In this document: piece after piece, positions 17,108 to 26,437 of the stretch
How the letters are laid out: every line of letters starts with the position of its first letter
Numbering within the stretch: position 1 is the first letter of the stretch
Source: Paraburkholderia hiiakae
GTDB lineage: Bacteria > Pseudomonadota > Gammaproteobacteria > Burkholderiales > Burkholderiaceae
DNA: 64,000 nt
Direction of reading: 5' to 3'
NCBI RefSeq assembly: GCF_904848665.1
Contig: NZ_CAJHCQ010000004.1
Location: 62,001-126,000 of the forward strand
The notes under the pieces: generated by a model
What the model saw: only the letters and a program-made list of their open reading frames with translations
Databases searched by the model: none
What the model was told of the DNA's origin: nothing
Translations under genes and position numbers: made by a program

Positions 17108-18454
17108 TTAGCGCTTGAGCGTTGCGCCGGGCGGCAGCGCCGGCGTGCTCGCGGTAACGGTCTTGCGGACCCTCGCGACGTCTTCGGCGCTCACTGGTGT
17201 GCCGGCGTTGCCCCAGCTCGCGCGCACGAAGGTGGACACGTCGGCCACTTCCTGGTCGGACAGACGCCAGCCGAACGCCGGCATCGTGAACGACGAGGGC
17301 GCGGATTTCGTGCCTTCGAGCGCGCTGCCGGAGAGCAGCACATGAATCAGCGAAGTGGGGTCCTTGCCCTGCACGACGGGGTTGCCGCCGAGTGCCGGGA
17401 ACACACGCGTGTAGCCGCGTCCGTCGCTGCGGTGGCAGGCCATGCAGTTGTCGCGATAGACCGCCGCGCCGCGTGCGCTCGCGTCGCCGTTTTGCAGCTT
17501 GTTCGCGGCGGCGGGATCGTAGGCGTACGGCGTTTCCTTCGGGTCGCTGGCGGGCAGCGTCTTCAGGTAGCGCGCGATGGCGAGCAGGTCCGCGTCGTTC
17601 ATGTGCTGCATGCTGTGCTGAACCACATCGGTCATGCCGCCGAACGCAGCGGTGTGCAGATTGCGCCCCGCCTTGAGGAACTGCACGATGTCGTCCTCGT
17701 TCCAGCTGCCTAAGCCCGTGCGCGGGTTGCCGCGCAGGCTCGAGGGCACCCAGCCGTCGATCGGGCCGCCGCCTGCGAGGAAGTCGTCGCCTTCGCGGTC
17801 GGTGAGTGCGAGTTCCTGCATCGTGCGTGCGCGCGGCGTGTGGCACGCGCCGCAGTGGCCGAGGCCCTGCACGAGATACGCGCCGCGCGCGACGATCGCA
17901 TCGTTGTAGTGCGCTCCGTCGAACGCCTGCACCTTCGGTGCGAACAGCATGCGCCAGGCGCCGAGCGGCCAGCGCATCGAGAGCGGCCAGGGAATGTCCA
18001 CGGCGCGGTTCTGCGCCTGCACGGGCGCAACGCCGTGCATGAAGTACGCGTAAAGCGCCTTCATGTCGTCATCGCTCAGGCGTGCGTACGAAGGGTAGGG
18101 CATCGCGGGGTAAAGCGTTTCGCCGTTCGGCCGCACGCCTTGCCGCACGGCCCTGGCGAAGTCGTCGTAGCTCCATTTGCCGATGCCGGTGTTCGCGTCG
18201 GGCGTGATGTTGGTCGAGTAGATCGCGCCGATGGGCGTATCGAACTTCAGGCCGCCCGCGAACGGCTTGCCGCCTTGTGGGGTGTGGCAGGCAATGCAGT
18301 CGCCGGCGCGCGCGAGGTATTCGCCATGCGCGACGAGCGCGGCGTTCGGCAGTTCCGCTGCGTGCGCCGCGAATGACGTGAATGTCGCGATAGCCGCACC
18401 CGAAACCGTTGCGCGTGCAACGTTCGCGCACGCGGAGAAAAGGTTTTTCTTCAT
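17108..18454 (-). CDS. triheme cytochrome c subunit of membrane sugar/gluconate dehydrogenase
   Basis: A 448-residue exported cytochrome c with three CXXCH heme sites: CIACH at residues 53-57, CGACH near 200 and CMACH near 337. It has an N-terminal signal peptide (MKKNLFSACANVARATVSG...). Each heme domain carries the distal Met-type context. This is the electron-transfer subunit of gluconate 2-dehydrogenase-type complexes, passing electrons from the flavoprotein to ubiquinone in the membrane. The ATG at 18454 lies 8 bp after the stop of the GMC gene, so the two are translated as one operon. Confidence 0.9.
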   Translation of the reverse strand: MKKNLFSACANVARATVSGAAIATFTSFAAHAAELPNAALVAHGEYLARAGDCIACHTPQGGKPFAGGLKFDTPIGAIYSTNITPDANTGIGKWSYDDFARAVRQGVRPNGETLYPAMPYPSYARLSDDDMKALYAYFMHGVAPVQAQNRAVDIPWPLSMRWPLGAWRMLFAPKVQAFDGAHYNDAIVARGAYLVQGLGHCGACHTPRARTMQELALTDREGDDFLAGGGPIDGWVPSSLRGNPRTGLGSWNEDDIVQFLKAGRNLHTAAFGGMTDVVQHSMQHMNDADLLAIARYLKTLPASDPKETPYAYDPAAANKLQNGDASARGAAVYRDNCMACHRSDGRGYTRVFPALGGNPVVQGKDPTSLIHVLLSGSALEGTKSAPSSFTMPAFGWRLSDQEVADVSTFVRASWGNAGTPVSAEDVARVRKTVTASTPALPPGATLKR

Positions 18455-18462
18455 GCGGCTCT

Positions 18463-20238
18463 TCACACGCTCACGAGGGGACCGGGGTTCTTCAGATACT
18501 GGTTGCGAATGGCTTTCGCGCTCCAGTAGGCGAGGGCGGCGACGAGGCCGGTCGGGTTGTAGCCGATCCCCTGCGGGAACGCGGAGGCGCCCATCACGAA
18601 CACGTTGGGCACGTCCCAGCTCTGCAGATAGCGGTTGATGACGCTGGTGTTCGGGTCGTTGCCCATCACGGCTCCGCCAACGAGGTGCGTGGTCTGGTAG
18701 CGGCGCGAGTCGAAGTGCGCGCCGAATTCGCGTGTGTACACGTTGATGGCCTTCGGGCCCATCGCCTCGGCGATCTTTTGCATCTGGCCCGTCACGTATT
18801 GCGCCATCTTGATGTCGTTGTCCTTCCAGTCGAAGGTCATGCGCAAAAGCGGCTGGCCGTACGAGTCGCGGTAGGTCGGATCGAGGTCGAGGTACACGTC
18901 GCGGTACGACATGTTCGAGCCGTGCGCATCCATCGAAATGGTGTGCGCGTAGTGGTCCTTCACGGCCTTCTTCCACCCGGCGCCCCAGTTCGGCGTGCCA
19001 GCGGGCGTGGCGATGCCGCTGATCGGCTTCACGCCCGCCTGGTTCACCCACAGCGGCGAGCCGCCCACGAAGCCGAGCGGGCCGTGGTCGAAGTTGTCGG
19101 CGTTGAAGTCGTCCACGGCCACGCCGTTGCCGCCCGCGCCGATGAACGGATTCGTCCACGTGTCCTTGTCGAAGAACGCCGTGATGGTCGAGAGGTTCTG
19201 GTACGCGAAGTTGCGGCCCACCACGCCCTCGCCCGACACCGGGTCATAGGGCTTGCCGATACCCGAGAGCAGCAGCAGGTGCACGTTGTGATACTGGAAC
19301 GCCGAGACGATCACGAGGTCAGCGCTCTGGAACACTTCCTGGCCCGCCGGATCGATATAGGTCACGCCCGTGGCGCGCTTTTTCGTGTCGTCGAGTTCGA
19401 CGCGCAGCACGTGGCATTTCGAGCGCAGCTCGAAGTGCTTTTCCTGCTTGAGCGCGGGCAGGATGTTGAGATTCGGTGAAGCCTTCGAATACATGTAGCA
19501 CGCATAACCGCTGCAAAAGCCGCAGAAGTTGCACGGGCCCATCTGCACGCCGTACGGGTTCGTGTACGGCCCCGAAGTGTTGGCCGAAGGCAGCCGGTAA
19601 GGATGCAGACCGATCGACTTCGCCGCGTCGAAGAAGCGCTGCGCGGAATACGTGTTCAGTTGCGCGGGCAACGGAAAGTTGTCGCTGCGCGCGGCTTCGA
19701 ACACGTTGCCGTCGCCGACGACATTGCCCTTCACCTTGTACGCCTGGCCCGAGGTGCCGAATACCTTCTCCGCGAAGTCGAAGTGCGGCTCCAGTTCGTC
19801 GTAGCTCACGCCGTAGTCCTGGATCGTCATGCCTTCGGGGATGAACTGCTTCCCGTAGCGCTCTTCGTAGTGGCTCTTCAAACGCAGCTCTTCCGGCGTA
19901 ATGCGGAAATGCACGCCCGACCAGTGCAGGCCCGCGCCGCCCACGCCCTCGCCGGGCAGAAACGCGGCGAGCTGGCGGTAGGGCAGCGCCGTGTCGTTCA
20001 CGCCGTGGCGGATCGAGACGGTGGTCTTCGAAAGGTCGAGGAACAGCTTCTTGCGGATGTTGTACGTGAGCTCGTCGATGGTGTTGGGGTACGCGCCGTC
20101 CGGGTAGGTGTCGCGATACTCGCCGCGCTCGAGCGCGACCACGGTGAGGCCCGCTTCCGTCAGTTCCTTCGAGAGGATCGCGCCGGTCCAGCCGAAGCCG
20201 ACAACCACGGCATCGACGTGAGCTTTCTTGATCGCCAT
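18463..20238 (-). CDS. GMC flavoprotein subunit of membrane sugar/gluconate dehydrogenase
   Basis: A 591-residue FAD-dependent oxidoreductase of the GMC family. The N-terminus has the dinucleotide fold VVVGFGWTGAILSKEL ending in an acidic strand (VALERG). The C-terminus has the GMC_oxred_C pattern THLVGGAVMGNDPNTSV and ends in FVMGASAFPQGIGYNPTGLV. A Cys-rich loop (CNFCGFCSGYACY) is typical of gluconate and fructose dehydrogenase large subunits and may bind a cluster. It lacks a signal and presumably crosses the membrane folded with the Tat-targeted small subunit. Its ATG directly abuts the stop of that subunit (TAAATG). The exact sugar substrate is not determined. Confidence 0.9.
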   Translation of the reverse strand: MAIKKAHVDAVVVGFGWTGAILSKELTEAGLTVVALERGEYRDTYPDGAYPNTIDELTYNIRKKLFLDLSKTTVSIRHGVNDTALPYRQLAAFLPGEGVGGAGLHWSGVHFRITPEELRLKSHYEERYGKQFIPEGMTIQDYGVSYDELEPHFDFAEKVFGTSGQAYKVKGNVVGDGNVFEAARSDNFPLPAQLNTYSAQRFFDAAKSIGLHPYRLPSANTSGPYTNPYGVQMGPCNFCGFCSGYACYMYSKASPNLNILPALKQEKHFELRSKCHVLRVELDDTKKRATGVTYIDPAGQEVFQSADLVIVSAFQYHNVHLLLLSGIGKPYDPVSGEGVVGRNFAYQNLSTITAFFDKDTWTNPFIGAGGNGVAVDDFNADNFDHGPLGFVGGSPLWVNQAGVKPISGIATPAGTPNWGAGWKKAVKDHYAHTISMDAHGSNMSYRDVYLDLDPTYRDSYGQPLLRMTFDWKDNDIKMAQYVTGQMQKIAEAMGPKAINVYTREFGAHFDSRRYQTTHLVGGAVMGNDPNTSVINRYLQSWDVPNVFVMGASAFPQGIGYNPTGLVAALAYWSAKAIRNQYLKNPGPLVSV

Positions 20239-20988
20239 TTACGTACGCTCTCCGTTGATCGAGACCGGGCCGTACGGATAAGGCTTGCCGTTCTGGTTCA
20301 CGAAATCCATGAAATCGGCGCGGGCGCCGGGGAAGCCGATCATCTTCCACGCGGCCATGTCGCGGTTGCCGCCGTGGATCGGGTCGCAGAAGTAGCCTTC
20401 GCGTGTGTTCTGCAGTAACTGGCCGAAGAACAAGGAGGCAGGCACGCCGTCCAGTTCGACCTTGCCCGCTTCGAGCGCGCTGAGCACGCGCTCGCGCGTG
20501 TTGGTGTCGAGCGCGTCGAAGTCCTTGCCGTACGCCTTCGTGCAATACGCGTTTACGGCCTTGATGCCGAGCCGGTAGATGTCGCGCGGTACAAGCTTCA
20601 ACTGGTAGCCCAGTTCGGGCACGCCTTGCTGGAATGGCCCCTGCATGTACCAGAGCGCGCCGTGCGCGTAGGGCGTGTCCATCTGCCGGTCGATGAATTC
20701 GGGGACGCCCGCTTCCAGCGCGCCGGGGCCTTCGGAATCGGCGGGAATCAGGCGGTCGGCGGCGGCTTCGACAAAGGCCCACTCGCGCGCGTCGAAGAAG
20801 CGCGGCTTGTAGGCGGCGGCCTGCCCGGCTTCAGGCTTGGCGTTCGGCGCAGAGGCGGCGCTGCCCGCCGTGGCGGTTTCGCTCGACGGCTGCTTGCCGC
20901 CCTCGCAGCCCGCCAGTGCGCTGGCGGGTACGAGCACCGCTGCCGTGCGTAGGAAGCCGCGGCGTGTCGTGAGAGGAGATTCAGACAT
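20239..20988 (-). CDS. Tat-targeted gamma subunit (gluconate 2-dehydrogenase subunit 3 family)
   Basis: A 249-residue protein starting MSESPLTTRRGFLRTAAV, a clear twin-arginine signal, followed by a lipobox-like LAGCEGG. The mature part matches gluconate 2-dehydrogenase subunit 3 (AADRLIPADSEGPGALEAGVPEFID, then LQNTREGYFCDPIHGGNRDMAAWK). In such complexes it carries the flavoprotein through the Tat pathway. It is the first gene of the trio. I chose the ATG at 20988 because the Tat motif follows at once, although the frame stays open further upstream. Confidence 0.88.
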   Translation of the reverse strand: MSESPLTTRRGFLRTAAVLVPASALAGCEGGKQPSSETATAGSAASAPNAKPEAGQAAAYKPRFFDAREWAFVEAAADRLIPADSEGPGALEAGVPEFIDRQMDTPYAHGALWYMQGPFQQGVPELGYQLKLVPRDIYRLGIKAVNAYCTKAYGKDFDALDTNTRERVLSALEAGKVELDGVPASLFFGQLLQNTREGYFCDPIHGGNRDMAAWKMIGFPGARADFMDFVNQNGKPYPYGPVSINGERT

Positions 20989-21098
20989 TGTGGGATTCTG
21001 TATGAGTTCGGCGGGGCGTGGTTCGACCGTGTCTGCGTGGCGATCTTGCCCGCTGCGCATGACACGCCGCCGCGGCGGCTACGGAACGGAGATGTTAG

Positions 21099-21114
21099 AT
21101 GGAACCGGTTCCAT
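21099..21114. promoter_or_regulatory. 16-bp perfect palindrome, LacI-type operator candidate
   Basis: The sequence ATGGAACCGGTTCCAT is fully self-complementary, with the central CG step typical of LacI/GalR-family operators (compare the E. coli GntR type). It lies 111 bp upstream of the Tat subunit ATG and about 185 bp upstream of the divergent lyase gene. The closer and more natural target is the dehydrogenase operon. No intact LacI-family gene is present in the window. Confidence 0.65.
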
Positions 21115-21223
21115 GATTCGGCCGCGATTCTACAATATTCCTTTACGGGGCCTGTACCGGTCGCGCAAGGGCGGGCGGCCGCCTGTTACCGTGCCCTCAG
21201 AACAAACCCTAACAAATGCAACA

Positions 21224-21259
21224 AGTTGTTTGACAACTACGGCGAGCCGGTGCTACTGT
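21224..21259 (+). promoter_or_regulatory. FadR-type operator overlapping the lyase-operon promoter
   Basis: The palindrome AGTTGT-TTG-ACAACT (21224-21238) has 6-bp perfect arms and fits the FadR/FCD consensus TnGTnnnACnA. A consensus -35 TTGACA (21230-21235) sits on its right half. An extended -10, TGCTACTGT (21251-21259), follows with an 18-bp spacer. A bound regulator would cover the -35 of the 21299 operon. Confidence 0.72.
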
Positions 21260-21298
21260 GCTCGATATTGACAACCCTCCATCCCAGCACGAGGCCTC

Positions 21299-22246
21299 AT
21301 GAACGTGTCCCCGATTGTCGAGAGCGAATTCGCCTCGACTGTGATGGCAGTGCCGCCGCTCGCACGCCGCCCCGACTTCTCCCTCGACGTTGAACAGAAC
21401 GGCAAGCTGATCCGCCATATGGAAGCGGGCGGCATCCGTACGCTGCTGTACGGCGGCAATGCAAACCTGTACCACGTCGCTGTGAGCGAATTCCGTGAGT
21501 TGCTAGACATGCTCGCCGACCTCACCGCGCCCGAAACGCGCGTGATTCCGGCCATCGGTCCCGACTACGGCAAGATGCTCGACCAGGCGCGCATCCTCGC
21601 GCAAACGCAGTACAAGACGGCCATGGTCCTGCCGCTCTCCGGCTTCACCACGCCCGCAGGGGTGGAAGCGGGTCTGACTCGCATCGCCGACACCGCCGGC
21701 ATTCCGCTCACGCTCTATATCAAGAGCGAAGACTATGTCGACGTGGACACGCTCGTGCGCCTGATCGACCGCGGCATCCTGATTGCGGTCAAGTACGCCA
21801 TCGTGCGCGCCGACCCGGCGAACGACCCCTATCTGCGCCGCCTGCTGCAAAGCGTGCCGGCTTCGAAGGTCGTCTCGGGCATGGGCGAGCGTCCGGCACT
21901 GGTTCACGTGCGCGACTTCGGTCTGGCCGCCTGGACCACGGGCTCGGGCTGCATCGCTTCGAACACCATCATGGCGCTGCTGAAGGCCGCGAAGGAAGGC
22001 CGTGCGGAAGAAGCGCAACGCCTCTACGATGCTTTCATGCCGCTCGAAACGCTGCGCGACAACATCTCGCTCATCCGCGTGCTGCATGACGCCGTGACGC
22101 TCTCGGGCATCGCCGACATGGGCCCGATCCTGCCGTTGCTCTCGCAGTCGCCCGCTGAGGCGCTGCCGGCGATCGGCGACGCAGCCAAGGCGCTGCTCGC
22201 ATTCGAGCAGAAGCTGGCCGCTTCGGCACAGACCGCCAACGCCTGA
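21299..22246 (+). CDS. DHDPS-family sugar-acid lyase/dehydratase
   Basis: A 315-residue TIM-barrel protein of the dihydrodipicolinate synthase family. The Schiff-base lysine is in [10 protein letters not shown] and the partner tyrosine in [22 protein letters not shown] marks the substrate-binding end. Family members in this context convert 2-keto-3-deoxy sugar acids (pentonate or glucarate type) to 2-oxoglutarate semialdehyde with loss of water, and of CO2 where the acid is C6. The next gene encodes the semialdehyde dehydrogenase, 32 bp downstream, which supports that role over lysine synthesis. Its promoter has a FadR-type operator. Whether the natural substrate is C5 or C6 cannot be told. 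Confidence 0.85.
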   Translation: MNVSPIVESEFASTVMAVPPLARRPDFSLDVEQNGKLIRHMEAGGIRTLLYGGNANLYHVAVSEFRELLDMLADLTAPETRVIPAIGPDYGKMLDQARILAQTQYKTAMVLPLSGFTTPAGVEAGLTRIADTAGIPLTLYIKSEDYVDVDTLVRLIDRGILIAVKYAIVRADPANDPYLRRLLQSVPASKVVSGMGERPALVHVRDFGLAAWTTGSGCIASNTIMALLKAAKEGRAEEAQRLYDAFMPLETLRDNISLIRVLHDAVTLSGIADMGPILPLLSQSPAEALPAIGDAAKALLAFEQKLAASAQTANA

Positions 22247-22278
22247 ACGGCGGCAACAAGCAATTGAACGGAGCGAAC

Positions 22279-23859
22279 ATGCAGATTACTGGAGCAATGC
22301 TGCTCGGCGCGCAAGCCGTGCGCGGCGAGGCGGGCGAGATGCGCGCCTTCGCGCCCGCGCTCGGTCAGGAGATCGAGCCGTCGTTCGGCCTCGGCGGCAA
22401 GGCCGAAGTCGCGCGCGCTTGTGAACTCGCGGCGCAGGCGTTCGACGCCTTCCGCGCGGCCCCGCACGAAACGCGTGCGCGCCTGCTCGAAGCGATCGCC
22501 GAACGCATTCTCGGCATCGGCGACGCGCTGATCGAACGCGCGCATCTCGAATCGGCGCTGCCCAAGGCGCGTCTGGAAGGCGAGCGCGGCCGCACGGTCG
22601 GCCAACTGCGTCTTTTCGCATCGCTCGTGCGTGACGGCCGCTGGTGCGGCGCCGTGCTCGACTCGGCGCTGCCGGAGCGCAAGCCGCTGCCGCGCTCGGA
22701 CCTGCGCGCGCATCGCATTCCGGTCGGCCCCGTGGCCGTGTTCGGCGCGAGCAACTTCCCGTTGGCGTTTTCGGTGGCGGGCGGCGATACGGCTTCGGCG
22801 CTGGCTGCCGGCTGCCCGGTCGTCGTGAAGGCGCACCTGGCGCACCCCGGCACCTCGGAACTCGTGGGCCGCGCGATCCAGCAGGCCGTGGCCGACTTAG
22901 GTCTGCCCGAGGGCGTGTTCTCGCTCGTCTTCGGCGGCGGCAATGAAGCGGGCGAAACGCTCGTGGCGCATCCGGCCATCAAGGCCGTTGGCTTCACGGG
23001 TTCGCGCCGCGGCGGTCTCGCGCTCTCGCATATCGCGGCCGCGCGCCCCGAGCCGATTCCGGTCTACGCCGAAATGAGCAGCATCAACCCGATGTTCGTG
23101 CTGCCCGCGGCGCTGGCCGCTCGCGGCGAAGCGCTCGCGCAAGGCTTCGTGGATTCGCTCACGATGGGCGTGGGCCAGTTCTGCACGAACCCGGGCCTCG
23201 TGCTCGCCATCGACTCGCCTGAACTCGACCGCTTCGTGAAGGCGGCGAGTGCCGCACTCACGCAGAAGCCGTCGCAAAGCATGCTGACGGCGGGGATCGC
23301 CTCGACGTATGGCGAAGCCATTGCTGCGCGCAAGCAGTTGCCCGGCATCGAGAACCTGGCCGAAGGCGCGAAGACGGATGCGCATTGCGACGCGCTGCCG
23401 GTGCTCTTCAAGGCCAGCGCCGAGCAATTCCTCGCGCAGCACGCATTGTCGGACGAGATTTTCGGGCCGACCTCGGTGGTCGTGGCGTGCCGCGACGAAG
23501 CCGAACTCGCGCGCGTGGCGGAGCACCTCGAAGGCCAGCTCACGGCGACGCTGCACATCGACCGCGACGACTACGCGATGGCCGCGCGGCTCATGCCGAT
23601 TCTCGAGCGCAAGGCCGGCCGCATTCTCGCGAACGGCTTCCCGACGGGCGTCGAAGTGTCGTATGCGATGGTTCACGGCGGCCCGTTCCCGGCCACCTCG
23701 GACGCGCGCACGACTTCGGTGGGTGCGATGGCGATCGAGCGTTTCCTGCGTCCGGTCTGCTACCAGGACCTGCCGGCCGAACTTCTGCCGGTCACACTGC
23801 AGAACGACAATCCGCTCGCGCTGTGGCGTTTGCGCGACGGCGAGCTGGTGAAGCAGTAA
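22279..23859 (+). CDS. 2-oxoglutarate semialdehyde (2,5-dioxovalerate) dehydrogenase
   Basis: A 526-residue NAD(P)-dependent aldehyde dehydrogenase of the 2-oxoglutarate semialdehyde dehydrogenase subgroup. It carries [21 protein letters not shown] and [13 protein letters not shown] in the cofactor domain, GFTGSRRGG in the nucleotide-binding turn, AEMSSINP with the general-base Glu, and the nucleophile Cys302 in [10 protein letters not shown]. It makes 2-oxoglutarate, the last step of non-phosphorylative sugar-acid routes. The ATG at 22279 has CGGAG upstream; the ATG 15 bases earlier lacks one. It is co-transcribed with the lyase gene and closed by a hairpin. Confidence 0.9.
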   Translation: MQITGAMLLGAQAVRGEAGEMRAFAPALGQEIEPSFGLGGKAEVARACELAAQAFDAFRAAPHETRARLLEAIAERILGIGDALIERAHLESALPKARLEGERGRTVGQLRLFASLVRDGRWCGAVLDSALPERKPLPRSDLRAHRIPVGPVAVFGASNFPLAFSVAGGDTASALAAGCPVVVKAHLAHPGTSELVGRAIQQAVADLGLPEGVFSLVFGGGNEAGETLVAHPAIKAVGFTGSRRGGLALSHIAAARPEPIPVYAEMSSINPMFVLPAALAARGEALAQGFVDSLTMGVGQFCTNPGLVLAIDSPELDRFVKAASAALTQKPSQSMLTAGIASTYGEAIAARKQLPGIENLAEGAKTDAHCDALPVLFKASAEQFLAQHALSDEIFGPTSVVVACRDEAELARVAEHLEGQLTATLHIDRDDYAMAARLMPILERKAGRILANGFPTGVEVSYAMVHGGPFPATSDARTTSVGAMAIERFLRPVCYQDLPAELLPVTLQNDNPLALWRLRDGELVKQ

Positions 23860-23877
23860 TCCCGCGAAAGCGGTCAG

Positions 23878-23910
23878 GAAAGCGCCTGCAGAAGCCTTGC
23901 AGGCGCTTTC
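23878..23910 (+). terminator. strong hairpin after the dehydrogenase gene
   Basis: A 13-bp perfect stem (GAAAGCGCCTGCA with TGCAGGCGCTTTC) and a 7-base loop. It ends in TTTC without a longer T-run, so it may be a partial terminator or an mRNA-stabilising hairpin that separates the lyase-dehydrogenase pair from the ABC operon. Confidence 0.7.
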
Positions 23911-23961
23911 TCCAAGCAGATTCCGACAAGGGGCTCACAGTAGTCTCACAAAGGGCCTGAC

Positions 23962-23974
23962 GTTGCTTGACAAC
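23962..23974 (+). promoter_or_regulatory. FadR-type operator upstream of ABC transporter operon
   Basis: The sequence GTTGC-TTG-ACAAC differs from a perfect palindrome by one base and matches the site at 21225 in 12 of 13 positions. A TTGACA (23967-23972) again overlaps its right half. It lies about 100 bp before the ATG at 24072. No strong -10 is visible. Confidence 0.65.
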
Positions 23975-24071
23975 TTGGTGCGTGGTTCGGCATCCTGTGT
24001 CCGGCTTGGACATTACAAGAATTAACGGGTCGCGTTAGAACAAATTCCATAAACAGATGTGAGGAGATGCG

Positions 24072-25238
24072 ATGTTCGATGGACGCTTCAAGGCCAGCGT
24101 GCTGGCCGTGTGTGTGGCGGCCGCCACGGCGCTCGGCATGAGCGCAGCCAAGGCCGATCCCGTTTCCCTGAACATAGTCGACGTGGCCGGTAACCTGCAG
24201 CTCACGCAGAAGGCCTTCGAAGCGTTCAAGGCGAAAAACCCGAATCTCGTCTCCAATATCACCTACACCAACGCGCCCGCGCCGCAATTGCCTGGCAAGA
24301 TCAAGGCGATGCAGGCCGCCGGCCGCGCCGACATCGATCTCGTGCTGACGGGCACCGACGCGCTCGCCGCCGGCATCGAACAGAATTTGTGGATGAAGCT
24401 GCTGCCGGATGAGCAGGCAGCGCTGCCGGGCGTGCTCGACAAGTACGCGCCAGGTCCGCGCAAGATGCAGGATCTCGCGCAAGGCTATGGCCTCGAAGTG
24501 TCGTACATGCCGGCCGGTCCGCTGATCGAATACAACCCGGCCAAGGTCGCCAAGCCGCCGCAAACGCCGCAGGAACTGCTGGCATGGTGCAAGGCAAACC
24601 CCGGCAAGCTGATCTATGCGCGTCCGGCCAACTCGGGTCCGGGCCGCACGTTCCTGATGGGCCTGCCGTACCTGCTCGGCGACAAGAACCCGCAAGACCC
24701 GATCAACGGCTGGGACAAGACCTGGGCGTTCCTGAAGGAGCTGAACTCGTGCGTGCCGTACTACCCGGGCGGCACCTCGGCGGTGATGAAGGAACTGGGC
24801 GAAGGCACGCGCGACATGACGGTGACCGTGACGGGCTGGGATATCAACCCGCGCGCGCTCGGCATCGTGCCGGCCGACTTCAAGGTGCAGGCGTTCAACA
24901 ACATGACGTGGGTGAACGACGCTCACTACATGGTCGTGCCGAAGGGCGTTTCGAAAGAGAAGCTCGCGGTGCTGCTCAAGCTCATGAACTTCATGCTCGA
25001 GCCGCAGCAGCAGGCCATGACGTATGACGACGGCTACTTCTACCCGGGCCCCGCAGTGAAGGATGTCACGCTGCAAATGGCGCCCAAGGAAAGCCAGGAT
25101 GTGATCGCGAAGTACGGCCGCCCCGAATACGCGAAATGGCTCACGGCCTACCCGCATGTCCAGCCGCTTTCGGCGCAGGCGATGGTCGCCGCGTTCCAGA
25201 AGTGGGACCGCGAAGTCGGTTCGCAGAAGTCGCAGTAA
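24072..25238 (+). CDS. ABC importer periplasmic substrate-binding protein
   Basis: A 388-residue extracellular solute-binding protein of the type carried by spermidine/putrescine-like and sugar-acid importers. The signal peptide is residues 1-30 (ends SAAKADP). The mature part has the usual two-lobe features: SLNIVDVAGNLQLTQKAFEAF at the start, PGKIKAMQAAGRADIDLVLTG, and a hinge near the TWVNDAHYMVVPKGVSKEK segment. GAGGAG precedes the ATG at good spacing. It heads a four-gene importer unit; the ligand is probably the acid processed by the neighbouring dehydratase and lyase. Confidence 0.87.
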   Translation: MFDGRFKASVLAVCVAAATALGMSAAKADPVSLNIVDVAGNLQLTQKAFEAFKAKNPNLVSNITYTNAPAPQLPGKIKAMQAAGRADIDLVLTGTDALAAGIEQNLWMKLLPDEQAALPGVLDKYAPGPRKMQDLAQGYGLEVSYMPAGPLIEYNPAKVAKPPQTPQELLAWCKANPGKLIYARPANSGPGRTFLMGLPYLLGDKNPQDPINGWDKTWAFLKELNSCVPYYPGGTSAVMKELGEGTRDMTVTVTGWDINPRALGIVPADFKVQAFNNMTWVNDAHYMVVPKGVSKEKLAVLLKLMNFMLEPQQQAMTYDDGYFYPGPAVKDVTLQMAPKESQDVIAKYGRPEYAKWLTAYPHVQPLSAQAMVAAFQKWDREVGSQKSQ

Positions 25239-25357
25239 CGAGAGGAAGAGAGCGGAAGAAGCAGCAATGGACGGACGGTGCTTTCGTGGTTTCGATTGGG
25301 GAGCGCCGTCCTCGATCCCTGCTCATCCAGGTTGATCTTGTTGGTCAGGAACGTGTC

Positions 25358-26437
25358 ATGAAGCATTCTTTCGATCGTCTGCGCCTCGACTCGGTGGGCC
25401 GTAGCTTCACTAACGCGGAGGGCACGCAGCTCGCTGCGCTGCGTGGTCTCGACCTCGAGATTCGCCGTGGCGAATTCATCGCGCTGCTCGGACCTTCGGG
25501 CTGCGGGAAATCCACGGCGCTCAATTGCATTGCAGGTCTGCAACCGCTCACGAGCGGCAGCATCTGGCTGGACGACCTGCGTATCGACGTGCTGCCGCCC
25601 GAGAAGCGCGGCTTCGGCATGGTGTTCCAGAATTACGCGTTGTTCCCGCACATGACGGTGCTGGAAAACGTCGGCTTCGGCCTGAAGATGCAGGGCGTGC
25701 CGCGCGAAGAGGCCAAGCGCCGCGCGCGCGAAGCGCTGCAGCTCGTGCAGCTCGTCGGCCATGAAAGCAAGCTGCCGGGCCAGCTTTCGGGCGGCCAGCA
25801 GCAGCGCGTGGCGATTGCCCGCGCGATCGTCATCGAACCGCCGCTCGTGCTGATGGACGAGCCGCTCTCGAACCTCGACACCAAGCTGCGCATTGAAATG
25901 CGCGCGGAAATCCGCCGCATTCACGGCCAGCTCGAACGCGCCACCATTTACGTGACGCACGATCAGGACGAAGCGCTTTCGATGGCGGACCGCATCGTCG
26001 TGATGAAAGAGGGCGTCGTGCAGCAGGTGGCAACGCCGAAGGAAGTCTATAGCCGTCCGTCGAACCTGCACGTCGCGCGCTTCATGGGCTTTCGCAATGT
26101 GCTGTCGTTCGCGATTACGGGCGAGCAGGGCGACCACATCGCGATGTCGTCGTCGGGCATCACGCTGACCGGCGTGCCGATGGGTGAGTTTAATGGCGGC
26201 GAGATTTCGGTCGCCATGCGTCCCGAAGATTTCGAGCGCGCCAACGCGGGTGACGCCAACGCCTTCGACGTGGAAGTGGAAATGGTCGAGTACGGCGGCC
26301 GCGATTCGCTGTTGCTCGCCAACGCGCCGTTCGGCAAGCTGTGGGCGCGCGTGGAAGGCGAATTCGAAGCGGGCGAGCGCGCCACGCTACGCGTCGCGCC
26401 TGCGCACGTGCTGGCCTATGCGGAGCGTGTGTCGTGA
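25358..26437 (+). CDS. ABC importer ATPase (PotA/UgpC-like)
   Basis: A 359-residue ATP-binding subunit. Walker A is GPSGCGKST, the Q-loop is [11 protein letters not shown], the signature is LSGGQQQR, Walker B is LVLMDEPLS and the H-loop is [11 protein letters not shown]-terminal TOBE domain (about residues 245-355) follows, as in the importer class with regulatory tails. The ATG at 25358 is preceded by CAGGA; the long frame upstream is not coding. It powers uptake with the two permeases that follow, the first overlapping its stop by GTGA. Confidence 0.92.
   Translation: MKHSFDRLRLDSVGRSFTNAEGTQLAALRGLDLEIRRGEFIALLGPSGCGKSTALNCIAGLQPLTSGSIWLDDLRIDVLPPEKRGFGMVFQNYALFPHMTVLENVGFGLKMQGVPREEAKRRAREALQLVQLVGHESKLPGQLSGGQQQRVAIARAIVIEPPLVLMDEPLSNLDTKLRIEMRAEIRRIHGQLERATIYVTHDQDEALSMADRIVVMKEGVVQQVATPKEVYSRPSNLHVARFMGFRNVLSFAITGEQGDHIAMSSSGITLTGVPMGEFNGGEISVAMRPEDFERANAGDANAFDVEVEMVEYGGRDSLLLANAPFGKLWARVEGEFEAGERATLRVAPAHVLAYAERVS

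Larger units (their letters stand above)
20989..21298. other. 310-bp divergent control region
   Basis: It separates the membrane dehydrogenase operon (minus) from the DHDPS-family operon (plus). It contains a 16-bp perfect palindrome near the minus-strand start and a FadR-type palindrome overlapping a -35 on the plus strand; both are annotated separately. No gene is supported here. Confidence 0.7.
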
